Assembly: GCA_934320645.1 (NCBI GenBank)
Contig: CAKRFP010000026.1
Location: 1-35,138, forward strand
Length of the DNA: 35,138 nt
Direction of reading: 5' to 3'
Source: an uncultured Bariatricus sp.
Lineage (GTDB): Bacteria; Bacillota; Clostridia; Lachnospirales; Lachnospiraceae
Made by a program: the position numbers and the translations under genes. The notes under the pieces were generated by a model. The model had not been told where the DNA came from. It saw only the letters and a program-made list of their open reading frames with translations, and made no database searches. Positions 24,830-32,272 of the stretch are shown here, piece by piece. How positions within the stretch are numbered: position 1 is the first letter of the stretch; every line of letters begins with the position of its first letter.

Positions 24830-25493
24830 GGTGCTTGGCGTGTCGTCAAATGCGTCGGAAGAGGAGATAAAAAAGGCATACAGGGAACTGAGCCGGAAAT
24901 ATCATCCGGATGCCAATGTGGATAATCCACTTCGGGATCTTGCTGAAGAAAAGTTCAAAGAAGTACAGGAAGCTTATGATGAAATTATGAAAGAGCGTGC
25001 GAATGGAGGATATAATTACGGATACGGCGCGGGTTCGGGGAACTATTCTTATGGGAATAATTCCTATGGGAATCAATCTTATGGCAATGGCGGATACCAG
25101 CAGTACAATAATATGAATCCGGAGATGCAGGCAGCATTCAATTTTATCAATAACCGTAGATATCAGGACGCGATCAATGTGTTGAACCGTATGAATGACC
25201 GGACTGCACAATGGTATTATGCAAGTTCCATGGCCAACGCCGGCGTCGGCAACAATGTGCTGGCAAGGGATTATGCTGCGCAGGCAGTGAATATGGAGCC
25301 GAATAACCCGCAGTACAGAGAGCTGATGAACCAGCTGAACTGGGGAGCACAGAGATATAACAGTAATCCGTTTGGTCAGGGATATGGCAATCGTAATTCC
25401 TCTCCGTGTGGAACCGGAAATATGTGCTGTGATCTGTGGATCGCAGATTCATTATGTGAATGTATGGGAGGGGATCTGTGTTCATGCATCTAA
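24810..25493 (+). CDS. J-domain (DnaJ-like) protein with a cysteine-rich C-terminus
   Basis: A 227-residue co-chaperone-like protein. Residues 1-65 are a J domain with the essential HPD in RKYHPDANVDNP, expected to stimulate a DnaK ATPase. A Gly/Tyr/Asn/Ser-rich linker follows (about 67-108) with three tandem SYGNx units encoded by 15-base repeats at 25047-25091. A tetratricopeptide-like helical region comes next (AAFNFINNRRYQDAINVL through AAQAVNMEPNN). The last 35 residues hold seven cysteines in CC, CxC and CxC pairs with tryptophan (CCDLWIADSLCECMGGDLCSC). No DnaJ zinc-finger repeats are present. The ATG at 24810 overlaps DUF5685; upstream in-frame codons lie within that gene and are rejected. 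Confidence 0.87.
   Translation: MTKNPYEVLGVSSNASEEEIKKAYRELSRKYHPDANVDNPLRDLAEEKFKEVQEAYDEIMKERANGGYNYGYGAGSGNYSYGNNSYGNQSYGNGGYQQYNNMNPEMQAAFNFINNRRYQDAINVLNRMNDRTAQWYYASSMANAGVGNNVLARDYAAQAVNMEPNNPQYRELMNQLNWGAQRYNSNPFGQGYGNRNSSPCGTGNMCCDLWIADSLCECMGGDLCSCI
25047..25091 (+). repeat. three 15-base tandem repeats in the J-domain gene
   Basis: Units at 25047-25061, 25062-25076 and 25077-25091 encode SYGNN, SYGNQ and SYGNG. Such in-frame repeats can expand or contract without breaking the reading frame. Confidence 0.75.
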
Positions 25494-26017
25494 ATGCAAA
25501 AAAGATTGCATTTGCAGGTGTTATGCTTGCACTGACAGAAGTGGGGATTGCGCTTGGCAGTGTGATCGAAACGAATACCCTTTTTTTACTGGCGGCGGCG
25601 TCCTTCTTTGTCGGGATTGTGATTCAGGAATTTGGATTGAAAAGTGGGGCAGGCTTTTTACTGTCAGGAATTTTGCTGGGAATCTTTCTGGCTCCGAATA
25701 AATTATATGTGGTTTCCTATGCATTTATGGGATTTTATATTCTAATTATAGAAGCAATATGGCATTTTCTTGGAAGAGCTTCCGGATGGATCAGAAGCCG
25801 TAGCTTTTTCTGGCTCATGAAATATCTGGTATTTAATGTACTTTACATTCCGGGGGTAATATATTTCTGGAGTATGTTATCTGAAAAAAAGGCTGCAAAA
25901 GGAATAATGCTTATGTCTGTTGTGCTCGGACAATTTATACTTTTTGTCTTTGATAAGACATATGAATATGCAATGGGGAAAATCTGGAAAGAAAATAGAC
26001 ATAAATTCGGGTTTTAA
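25478..26017 (+). CDS. small integral membrane protein of unknown function
   Basis: A 179-residue, very hydrophobic protein with about five or six helices: MLALTEVGIALGS, FLLAAASFFVGIVI, GFLLSGILLGIFL, SYAFMGFYILIIEAIWH and two near the C-terminus. The N-terminal half looks like the S-components of ECF vitamin transporters (a KKIAFAGVMLALTEVG start and glycine-rich helices), but no substrate motif can be named. The start is uncertain. GGAGG (25467-25471) favours GTG at 25478, while ATG at 25484 is a close alternative and ATG at 25460 overlaps the binding site. It overlaps the J-domain gene, suggesting coupled expression. No terminator with a T-run follows; a structured element lies downstream. 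Confidence 0.7.
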   Translation: MFMHLNAKKIAFAGVMLALTEVGIALGSVIETNTLFLLAAASFFVGIVIQEFGLKSGAGFLLSGILLGIFLAPNKLYVVSYAFMGFYILIIEAIWHFLGRASGWIRSRSFFWLMKYLVFNVLYIPGVIYFWSMLSEKKAAKGIMLMSVVLGQFILFVFDKTYEYAMGKIWKENRHKFGF

Positions 26018-26028
26018 AGCATATATAG

Positions 26029-26034
26029 TACAAT
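26029..26034 (+). promoter_or_regulatory. possible -10 upstream of the structured element
   Basis: TACAAT would place a transcription start near 26041, right at the base of the hairpins. The -35 at 17 bases (TTCGGG) is poor. Confidence 0.25.
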
Positions 26035-26035
26035 A

Positions 26036-26137
26036 ATGATGATGTGAGTGCCGAAAGTAAATTTTGCCACTCACTGATGTAACCGGATTGCTCTATTGCT
26101 ACGCAATTCCCACAATCCTCGAATACATCATAATGAT
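26036..26137. repeat. strongly structured intergenic element before glgC
   Basis: Two adjoining hairpins with no gene. The first is GTGAGTG (26044-26050) with CACTCAC (26068-26074) and an inner CGAAA/TTTTG helix. The second is nested: GATGTA (26076-26081) with TACATC (26124-26129), GGATTG (26085-26090) with CAATCC (26113-26118), and ATTGC (26095-26099) with GCAAT (26103-26107). Flanking ATGATGATGT and ACATCATAAT can close the whole. There is no T-tract on either side, so it is not an ordinary terminator. I recognise no known riboswitch. It may be an untranslated leader, a small RNA or a REP-like repeat. Confidence 0.6.
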
Positions 26138-26172
26138 AATATAAATTTTTATGTATTTTTTGCACAAAAAAG

Positions 26173-26201
26173 TGGAAAATTTAACAGAAAAATTGTATAA
26201 T
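26173..26201 (+). promoter_or_regulatory. promoter of glgC
   Basis: A perfect TATAAT (26196-26201) lies 37 bases before the glgC ATG, with a weak -35 TGGAAA (26173-26178) at a 17-base spacing. Confidence 0.55.
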
Positions 26202-26237
26202 ATAAGACAGGACAAATAGGAAAGAGAGGATTCACTT

Positions 26238-27377
26238 ATGAAGCAGAATAATATGCTTGCTATGATCTTGGCAGGCGGACGAGGAAGTCGTCTTCACGAG
26301 CTTACAAATAAAGTAGCCAAACCTGCGGTTTCATATGGTGGGAAATACAGAATCATTGATTTTCCACTCAGCAACTGTGCCAACAGCGGAATTGATAATG
26401 TAGGAGTCCTGACACAGTATGAGTCTATTTTACTTAACAGTTATGTAGCGGCAGGCCGCAGATGGGGGTTAGATGCCCAGAACAGCGGAGTCTATGTACT
26501 TCCACCGCGTGAAAAAGCGGATGCGGACCTGGATGTATACAGAGGAACAGCAGATGCAATTTCACAGAACATTGATTTTGTGGACATGTTTGCACCAGAA
26601 TATGTACTGATTCTTTCCGGTGACCATATTTATAAGATGAATTATGATAAGATGCTTGATTATCATAAAGAGACTGGAGCAGATGCAACAATCGCGGTCA
26701 TTGAGGTTCCGATGAAGGAAGCAAGCCGTTTTGGTATTATGAATACGGATGATGAGGGAAGAATTGTAGAGTTTGAAGAGAAACCGGAGAATCCAAAGAG
26801 CAATCTGGCATCCATGGGTATTTACATATTCAACTGGAAGCTTTTAAGAAAGATGCTCCTTGCAGATATGAAAAATCAGGATTCCAATCATGATTTCGGA
26901 AAAGATATCATTCCGACTATGCTGAATGATGGAAGAAAGCTCTACGCATACAAGTTCAAAGGATATTGGAAAGATGTCGGAACAATTGATTCTCTGTGGG
27001 AAGCAAATATGGATCTGATCAACAATAAAAATGAACTTGATCTGAATGATGATTCATGGAAGATTTACACAGAGGATACAACGGTGCTTCCTCAGTATGT
27101 TGGTCCGACAGCAGAGATTGAAAGAGCATTTATCAACCAGGGCTGTGTGATCAATGGAAAAGTCAAAAATTCTGTATTGTTTACAGGTGCAAGAGTCGGC
27201 GAAGGTGCACAGATTATTGACAGTGTACTGATGCCGGGCGTTGAAGTAGAAGAAGGTGCAGTTGTAACAAGAGCGCTTGTGGCTGATGGCGTAAAGATTG
27301 GCAAAAATGCAGTTGTCGGATCAGCAGACAGTGAACATATTGAATTAGTATCAAAACGTGTTAAGGGGGATGAGTAA
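26238..27377 (+). CDS. glgC: glucose-1-phosphate adenylyltransferase, catalytic subunit GlgC
   Basis: A 379-residue ADP-glucose pyrophosphorylase subunit that makes ADP-glucose from ATP and glucose 1-phosphate for glycogen synthesis. The nucleotidyltransferase signature AMILAGGRGSRLHELT (about residues 8-23) and KPAVSYGGKYRIIDFPLSN are intact. LSGDHIYKMNYD carries the catalytic Asp, and FEEKP and SMGIYIF bind sugar phosphate. The C-terminal third is a left-handed beta helix of hexapeptide type. GAGAGGA precedes the ATG. The stop is one base before glgD, showing a coupled pair typical of Firmicutes. Confidence 0.95.
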   Translation: MKQNNMLAMILAGGRGSRLHELTNKVAKPAVSYGGKYRIIDFPLSNCANSGIDNVGVLTQYESILLNSYVAAGRRWGLDAQNSGVYVLPPREKADADLDVYRGTADAISQNIDFVDMFAPEYVLILSGDHIYKMNYDKMLDYHKETGADATIAVIEVPMKEASRFGIMNTDDEGRIVEFEEKPENPKSNLASMGIYIFNWKLLRKMLLADMKNQDSNHDFGKDIIPTMLNDGRKLYAYKFKGYWKDVGTIDSLWEANMDLINNKNELDLNDDSWKIYTEDTTVLPQYVGPTAEIERAFINQGCVINGKVKNSVLFTGARVGEGAQIIDSVLMPGVEVEEGAVVTRALVADGVKIGKNAVVGSADSEHIELVSKRVKGDE

Positions 27378-27378
27378 T

Positions 27379-28497
27379 ATGGCACAGGCATTTGGAATCG
27401 TAAGTTTTGCCGGCAACAATATCCGGGTAGGAGAGATGCAGAATTACCGTCCGGTTGGTGCTGTTTCATTCCTTGGAAGATACAGAGTTATCGATTTCCC
27501 AATCTCTAATATGAGCAACAGTGAAATCGAACATATTCAGGTTTATGTAAGAAGAAAACCGCGTTCTCTTACAGAACATCTTGGAACAGGACGTCATTAC
27601 AATATCAACTCAAAGAGTGGACGTCTTCATATTCTTTATTCTGATTTTGCAAATGCAGAATGGAGTGTATACAATAATGACCTGGCGGCATATGAAGAAA
27701 ATATGGAATGCATTGAAGCTGTAAAGTATCCATATGTAGTTATTGCGCCAAGTTATATGATTTATACACAGAATTATGATGAATTACTTAAGACACATAT
27801 TGAATCCGGTGCAGATATTACCCTGTTATATCACAGCGTTGATAATGCTAAAGAATATTATCTGAACTGTTCAACGCTTAACCTGAACAAACAGAAAGGT
27901 GTTCTTTCCTTAGAACCGAACCATGGTAATGCGAAAAACCGTAATATCTTCATGGATACTTATGTAATGCGCAAAGATCTGTTTATGGAACTGGTTAAAA
28001 AGGGAAGAAAGATTTCTTCCATGTTCACGCTTAATGATATTGTGAATATGGCCTGCAGTGAACTGGATGTACGTGGAGTGTCACATCGAGGATTCTTTGC
28101 ATCTATCACAGATTTTAAGAGCTACTATAGTGCAAATTTATCACTGATCGATATGAAGAATGCAGTGACTTTGTTTGATAAGAACTGGCCGATTTACACA
28201 AGAACAAATGATTCATGCCCAACAAAGTATTATGAAGGAGCAAGCGTCAAGAAGTCAGTAATTTCCAATGGATGCCTGATCGAGGGGACTGTTGAGAATT
28301 CGGTAATCGGACGTGGATGCGTAATTAAGAAAGGTGCAGTTATCAAAGACAGTGTTATCCTTCCGGGAGTTGTAATTGGAGAGGATGCACGGATTGAAGC
28401 GCAGGTAGTGGACAAGAGGGCAAGGATTGTCCATGCAAAGGAACTGATTGCAGATCCGGAAAAACCAGGATATGTAAGAAGAAACGATACGTTATAA
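27379..28497 (+). CDS. glgD: GlgD, non-catalytic partner of glucose-1-phosphate adenylyltransferase
   Basis: A 372-residue GlgC homologue. The phosphate-binding GGxGxRL loop is lost (the equivalent stretch is SFAGNNIRVGEM), and the catalytic GDH is replaced by APSYMIY. It keeps the FLGRYRVIDFPISNMSNS segment and the C-terminal beta-helix repeats. In Firmicutes GlgD forms a heterotetramer with GlgC and raises its activity. The ATG at 27379 is nine bases after AAGGGGG. The ATG at 27370 touches that site and is rejected. A clear terminator follows. Confidence 0.93.
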   Translation: MAQAFGIVSFAGNNIRVGEMQNYRPVGAVSFLGRYRVIDFPISNMSNSEIEHIQVYVRRKPRSLTEHLGTGRHYNINSKSGRLHILYSDFANAEWSVYNNDLAAYEENMECIEAVKYPYVVIAPSYMIYTQNYDELLKTHIESGADITLLYHSVDNAKEYYLNCSTLNLNKQKGVLSLEPNHGNAKNRNIFMDTYVMRKDLFMELVKKGRKISSMFTLNDIVNMACSELDVRGVSHRGFFASITDFKSYYSANLSLIDMKNAVTLFDKNWPIYTRTNDSCPTKYYEGASVKKSVISNGCLIEGTVENSVIGRGCVIKKGAVIKDSVILPGVVIGEDARIEAQVVDKRARIVHAKELIADPEKPGYVRRNDTL

Positions 28498-28512
28498 TCA
28501 AAAGAAATTCAA

Positions 28513-28557
28513 CAGAGAGAAGAATGCCGGTGTGGGCAGACTTCTCTCTGTTTTTTT
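28513..28557 (+). terminator. terminator of glgCD
   Basis: CAGAGAGAAG (28513-28522) pairs perfectly with CTTCTCTCTG (28541-28550), followed by seven T. Confidence 0.9.
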
Positions 28558-28565
28558 GGTTTCAT

Positions 28566-28595
28566 AAAAAAAGAGGCTCATAACGAACCCCTTTT
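28566..28595 (-). terminator. terminator of ribU
   Basis: On the minus strand AAAAGGGGTTC pairs with GAGCCTCTTTT (two G-U pairs) and runs into a T-tract. Confidence 0.75.
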
Positions 28596-28616
28596 GCTGA
28601 TTTGTAAAATTATAAT

Positions 28617-29260
28617 CTATTCGCGTCCCATTTTTAAAATCGGGCTGATCTTTTTGTAGATCAGGAATACGATCAATGATACTAGGAAACCTTTCAGCAG
28701 ATTGAAAGGTGCAACAGAAAGTAAAACAAAAGTCAGAAGACTGTTGATATGACTATTGACTGCGGTTCCCATGGCAACCAGTGCGTCGATCGGCATATGG
28801 AATGCAGCAGCGTATGCCGGAAGCAGAAGGTATGCATTGATAAAACATCCGACAATTGTCATAAAAACAGTTCCTGTTACCATACCGATGATCGCACCCT
28901 TGCGAGAATGTAACTTCTGATAAATCAGGGAAGCCGGAATACACATTGCACATCCGACCAGGAAGTTTCCGAGGTCTCCAACACCAGCTGTTGATGTACC
29001 TCTGATCAGGAGGTTCAACAGGATTTTGACCAGTTCGATCAAAGCGCCGGCTACAGGACCCATGGTAAATGCTCCGACAAGAACCGGGACTTCACTGAAA
29101 TCAATTTTGTAAAAGGTTGGTGCAAATGGAAGTGGAATATCAAATAACATCAGAACCATAGCGATTGCTCCGAGTACACCAATCTGTGCGATTACCTTTG
29201 TACTGATACGTTTTTTTCTTTCGTTGTTGTTTTTTGGTTTGTCATTACATCTGTACTCAT
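28617..29260 (-). pseudogene. ribU: ribU, riboflavin ECF transporter S component, frameshifted near its start
   Basis: RibU binds riboflavin and works with the ECF energising module to import it. The main frame encodes KVIAQIGVLGAIAMVLMLF, the RibU motif PTFYKIDFSEVPVLVGAF, and four more helices, ending MGRE. The only good start is the ATG at 29260 (after AAGGAGAG), which begins MSTDVMTNQKTTTKEK. That frame reaches a stop after 22 codons. The switch falls in a run of seven A at 29211-29217 (minus strand), where one more A (or two fewer) would restore a normal protein of about 214 residues. The internal ATG at 29159 would lose most of helix one. It may be a true frameshift, a phase-variable tract, ribosomal slippage or an assembly error. 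Confidence 0.8.
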
Positions 29261-29327
29261 TTTTTTCTCTCCTTTTCTCTTGACATAATCAGATGAATTG
29301 AGGAGGAAAATCTTCGAAAGCCTATGC

Positions 29328-29357
29328 AAAAAAATCCCCGACGTGATACGTCGGGGG
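29328..29357 (-). terminator. expression-platform terminator of the FMN riboswitch
   Basis: On the minus strand CCCCGACGT (29348-29356) and ACGTCGGGG (29336-29344) form a nine-base-pair GC-rich stem with a three-base loop, followed by seven T. It lies between the aptamer and ribU. Confidence 0.9.
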
Positions 29358-29376
29358 AGTACTTGCAAAATCACTT

Positions 29377-29523
29377 TTTCTTCTCTCATCCAGACTTTAC
29401 TGTCGGTTTTGGAATTGCACCAAATCAGCTGTCAGAAATCTGACAGGTCGCGGACTGTAACCGCCGGTTGGGAATTCTGCTTATACTATATCGATAAGAA
29501 GTCACCCTACCCCGAAGAATTTC
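29377..29523 (-). ncRNA. FMN riboswitch (RFN element)
   Basis: The conserved RFN blocks appear in order on the minus strand: TCTTCGGGGTAGGGTG, AATTCCCAACCGGCGGTTA, AGTCCGCGACC, TTTGGTGCAATTCC, AAACCGACAGTA and GTCTGGATGAGAGAAGA. The ends pair as P1. FMN binding should favour the downstream terminator and switch ribU off. Its presence independently supports the RibU assignment. Confidence 0.96.
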
Positions 29524-29540
29524 CTTGTTCATTTGAACTC

Positions 29541-29569
29541 ATTATAGCGCAGGCGTATATAAAATACAA
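29541..29569 (-). promoter_or_regulatory. promoter of the FMN riboswitch/ribU transcript
   Basis: On the minus strand: TTGTAT (29564-29569), 17 bases, TATAAT (29541-29546). The transcript would start about ten bases before the aptamer. Confidence 0.7.
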
Positions 29570-29661
29570 GTACAAGTTAAGAAAAGACAGGATTGTTGGT
29601 AACAGGTACTGTGAACAGTAACAGACAGGTTCTTTCTAAGCCGGGAGAGAGCAGTAACGAC

Positions 29662-29690
29662 TTGTTTCCAAAGAATCGGTATGATATAAT
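29662..29690 (+). promoter_or_regulatory. promoter of the YcxB-tsaE-tsaB-rimI operon
   Basis: TTGTTT (29662-29667), 17 bases, TATAAT (29685-29690) with an extended TGA before the -10. Confidence 0.7.
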
Positions 29691-29723
29691 CGGTGTGACT
29701 TAAACTGATACGGAGGAAAATGA

Positions 29724-30236
29724 ATGAATATAAAGTTTGAAGTAAAAATGACAAAAAAAGCCATGTTTGATTTTATGCTCTATACTTCCTATACAAGCCT
29801 TAGCGGAATCATTGGTGTGATTTTCGGTGGTGTGACACTGGTGCTGGGAATCAGACAATGTATGTTTGGAAGCTACAGTACAGCTGCAACGTTCTTTTTG
29901 TTTGCTGCAATTTTTCTGATCGGAAACCCACTTCATTTAAAAGCACGTGCGGCAGAACAGGTAATGCGCTCCCCGATGTTTCAGAAACCGATCAGTTATG
30001 AACTTAACGAAGAAGGAATCCGCATTTCACAGGATGAACAAAGTGTGCTTAATGAATGGGGGGATTTCCGGAAGGCAGTTTCAACCGGTCAGTCTGTAAT
30101 TATATATGTAACAAAGGTAAGAGCACTGATTTTTCCAAGAGAATCCCTGGGAGAACAGTATGCGGCAGCAGTGCAGATGATTTCTACACATATGCCAGCC
30201 AAGAAAGTTAATATCAGACACGTCAGTGCAAATTAG
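29724..30236 (+). CDS. YcxB-like membrane protein (second copy)
   Basis: A 170-residue paralogue of the protein at 8339. The N-terminal VKMTKKAMFDFMLYTSYTSLSG corresponds to the first copy's VRMTDTYLFDFTLYHTYSKLAG region. Two helices follow (GVIFGGVTLVLGI and TFFLFAAIFLIG), then a cytoplasmic domain with YELNEEGIRIS, a shorter form of YcxB's conserved core. GGAGG lies seven bases before the ATG. It is first in an operon with t6A genes, with only 15 bases to tsaE. Nothing in the sequence gives a biochemical role. Confidence 0.75.
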   Translation: MNIKFEVKMTKKAMFDFMLYTSYTSLSGIIGVIFGGVTLVLGIRQCMFGSYSTAATFFLFAAIFLIGNPLHLKARAAEQVMRSPMFQKPISYELNEEGIRISQDEQSVLNEWGDFRKAVSTGQSVIIYVTKVRALIFPRESLGEQYAAAVQMISTHMPAKKVNIRHVSAN

Positions 30237-30251
30237 GAGGCAGGTCAGAAG

Positions 30252-30683
30252 ATGATAATAGAAACAAGAAGTGCCAAAGAAACCTATGATCTCGGTAAGA
30301 AGATCGGGAGTCAGGCAAAATCAGGAGAAGTCTATACACTGGTAGGAGATCTTGGCGTCGGAAAGACCGTATTTACCCAGGGACTGGCAAAAGGACTGGG
30401 GATTGAAGAACCAATCAGCAGTCCAACCTTTACGATCGTCCAGGTATATGAAGACGGAAGACTTCCGTTCTATCATTTTGATGTGTATCGAATTGGTGAC
30501 ATTGAAGAGATGGACGAGATCGGTTTTGAAGACTATGTATATGGAGACGGTGTAAGCCTGATCGAATGGGCGAACCTGATCGATGAGATTCTTCCGGCGA
30601 ACCGGACAGAGATCACGATAGAAAAAGATCTGGAACAGGGATTTGATTTCCGCTGGATCACGGTAGAGAAAAGAGGAGAATAA
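30252..30683 (+). CDS. tsaE: tRNA threonylcarbamoyladenosine biosynthesis ATPase TsaE
   Basis: A 143-residue ATPase of the t6A pathway, which works with TsaB and TsaD to place threonylcarbamoyl on A37 of ANN-decoding tRNAs. The Walker A loop GDLGVGKT is at residues 32-39. SSPTFTIVQVY and FYHFDVYRI are the family's switch-like motifs, and LIEWANLI is near the C-terminus. AGGAGG overlaps the preceding stop, ten bases before the ATG. tsaB follows after one base, so the order tsaE-tsaB-rimI is the usual bacterial operon. Confidence 0.95.
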   Translation: MIIETRSAKETYDLGKKIGSQAKSGEVYTLVGDLGVGKTVFTQGLAKGLGIEEPISSPTFTIVQVYEDGRLPFYHFDVYRIGDIEEMDEIGFEDYVYGDGVSLIEWANLIDEILPANRTEITIEKDLEQGFDFRWITVEKRGE

Positions 30684-30684
30684 C

Positions 30685-31422
30685 ATGCGCATTTTAGCAA
30701 TAGACAGTTCGGGACTTGTTGCAACTGTCGCAGTAGTTGAAGAAGAAAACGAAATTTCCAAAACGATTGCAGAGTATACGATCAATTACAAAAAGACACA
30801 TTCACAGACCTTATTACCGATGTTGGATGAAATCGTGAAGATGACAGATATGAATCTGGATACGATTGATGCGATTGCGGTAGCAGGAGGGCCGGGATCA
30901 TTTACCGGACTCAGAATTGGTTCAGCAACTGCAAAGGGACTGGGGCTGGCACTGAAGAAGCCTTTGATCCACATTCCAACAGTAGACGGACTTGCTTATA
31001 ATCTGTGTTATACAGACAGGATCATTTGTCCGATCATGGATGCAAGAAGAAATCAGGTATATACTGGTATTTATCAGATGGACGGTGATAAACTGCAGGT
31101 TCTGGAAGCGCAGATGGCAGTTGGAATCGATGAACTTGCCAAAAAACTTTGTACTTATGGAAAACCAGTGATCTTTCTTGGAGACGGTGTACCGGTGCAT
31201 AAAGACAGGCTGGAGAAGGAATTGATGACGGATCAGGATATTGCATTTGCACCGGCACATATGAACCAGCAGAGAGCGGCAGCAGTCGGTATGCTTGGAA
31301 TTCAGTATTATAAAGAAGGAAAAACAGAAACCGCAATGGAACACAAACCGGATTATCTGCGTGTATCACAGGCAGAACGGGAAAGAGAAGAACGTCTGAA
31401 AGCAGAAAACACACATGAGTAA
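30685..31422 (+). CDS. tsaB: tRNA threonylcarbamoyladenosine biosynthesis protein TsaB
   Basis: A 245-residue ASKHA-fold protein, the non-catalytic partner that dimerises with TsaD in t6A synthesis. LAIDSSG at the N-terminus and VAGGPGSFTGLRIGSATAKGL (about 72-92, here the conserved GPGSFTGLR) are diagnostic. It lacks the HxxxH metal site of TsaD, as expected. The RBS AGAGGAGAA lies in the end of tsaE. The end overlaps rimI by eight bases. Confidence 0.94.
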   Translation: MRILAIDSSGLVATVAVVEEENEISKTIAEYTINYKKTHSQTLLPMLDEIVKMTDMNLDTIDAIAVAGGPGSFTGLRIGSATAKGLGLALKKPLIHIPTVDGLAYNLCYTDRIICPIMDARRNQVYTGIYQMDGDKLQVLEAQMAVGIDELAKKLCTYGKPVIFLGDGVPVHKDRLEKELMTDQDIAFAPAHMNQQRAAAVGMLGIQYYKEGKTETAMEHKPDYLRVSQAEREREERLKAENTHE

Positions 31423-31879
31423 TAGGGATAACATAGAAATTACTTTAATAACAGAAAATGACAGAGAACGAATGGAACAGGTGGCACAGATGGAAGCGGA
31501 CGTATTTCCGGATCCGTGGAGTTATCATGAAGTGAGATCAACTGTCAGACAGAAGCATACTTTTTGTGCGGCAGCAATGGAAGGGGATACTCTGTTGGGA
31601 TATTTTCTGTGTTATTATGTTCTGGATGAATGCGAGATTGCAAGAATTGCAGTTGCTGAATCTGAAAGACGCAGAGGAATTGGACAGATGCTGTTTGGAT
31701 TTATGGAACAGATCTGCCATGAAAAGCAACTGAAAAGAATGCTTCTTGATGTACGTAAGAGTAATCAGGCAGCGATTGCTTTTTATGAAAAAAACAAATT
31801 TGGGATCGATGGAGAGCGAAAATTCTATTACGGAGGGAAAAATCCGGAAGATACCATCCTGATGAGCCGCGTGGTTTAA
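31415..31879 (+). CDS. rimI: ribosomal protein S18 alanine N-acetyltransferase RimI
   Basis: A 154-residue GNAT acetyltransferase, expected to acetylate the N-terminal alanine of ribosomal protein S18. The acetyl-CoA motif is IARIAVAESERRRGIGQMLF (about residues 69-88, with R-R-x-G-x-G-Q), followed by LLDVRKSNQAAIAFYEKNKF, the usual second half. It overlaps tsaB by eight bases (translational coupling). The position after tsaB is typical for RimI in Firmicutes. Confidence 0.9.
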   Translation: MSNRDNIEITLITENDRERMEQVAQMEADVFPDPWSYHEVRSTVRQKHTFCAAAMEGDTLLGYFLCYYVLDECEIARIAVAESERRRGIGQMLFGFMEQICHEKQLKRMLLDVRKSNQAAIAFYEKNKFGIDGERKFYYGGKNPEDTILMSRVV

Positions 31880-31918
31880 AAAATGGAAGAAATCGCAAGA
31901 ATATACAAGGCTTCCCAC

Positions 31919-31947
31919 TGGAAGGCGTCAGCCTGTGACGTTATAAT
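31919..31947 (+). promoter_or_regulatory. candidate promoter of the zinc-ribbon/RNase Z genes
   Basis: A perfect TATAAT (31942-31947) with a weak TGGAAG (31919-31924) at 17 bases. Small hairpins (CTTCC/GGAAG and CGTCA/TGACG) overlap it; no clear rimI terminator with a T-run is seen. Confidence 0.4.
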
Positions 31948-32020
31948 GTACCTGAACAGAGAAAGAGCTGAAAAATGAAACGGCAGCCTTTTTTTGCAAA
32001 GATACTCAGGAGGAAGTAAG

Positions 32021-32272
32021 ATGCGTAATTATAAAAAAATTCAGACAGAAAAAAATACAGTCACAAAGATTGTGTGCAATAAATGTAAAAAAGAAATCAC
32101 AATAAAAAATGGAATACCGGAGGAAGAGATGCTTACAGTTGAAAAAAGATGGGGATATTTTTCGCACAAAGACGGAGAACTCCATCGATTTGATATCTGT
32201 GAGGAATGTTATGATACCTGGATAGCATCTTTCCAGATTCCGGTATATGGAGAACAGGAGTTAGAATGTTAG
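32021..32272 (+). CDS. small zinc-ribbon-like protein
   Basis: An 83-residue soluble protein with two CxxC pairs, Cys19/Cys22 in VCNKCKKEI and Cys60/Cys63 in DICEECYDTWI, in a zinc-ribbon arrangement. A WGYFSHKDGELHRF segment lies between them. I do not recognise a named family. The ATG at 32021 follows AGGAGG by about nine bases, and the frame upstream of it is not needed. Its last seven bases overlap the RNase Z start, so the two are translationally coupled. A role beside RNase Z or in nucleic-acid binding is only a guess. Confidence 0.72.
   Translation: MRNYKKIQTEKNTVTKIVCNKCKKEITIKNGIPEEEMLTVEKRWGYFSHKDGELHRFDICEECYDTWIASFQIPVYGEQELEC

Noticed and set aside
26044..26129. Structured element as a rho-independent terminator of the membrane protein gene
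   Set aside because: No T-run follows the stems on either strand, and the loops are large.
28617..29159. ribU as an intact shorter gene starting at 29159
   Set aside because: This would drop the first part of helix one. A GGAG lies upstream, but the strong RBS and ATG at 29260 plus the in-frame homology before 29159 show the longer form is the original.
31895..31960. Hairpins after rimI as a terminator or T-box leader
   Set aside because: Stems are short, no T-tract follows directly, and no T-box or specifier motifs are visible.
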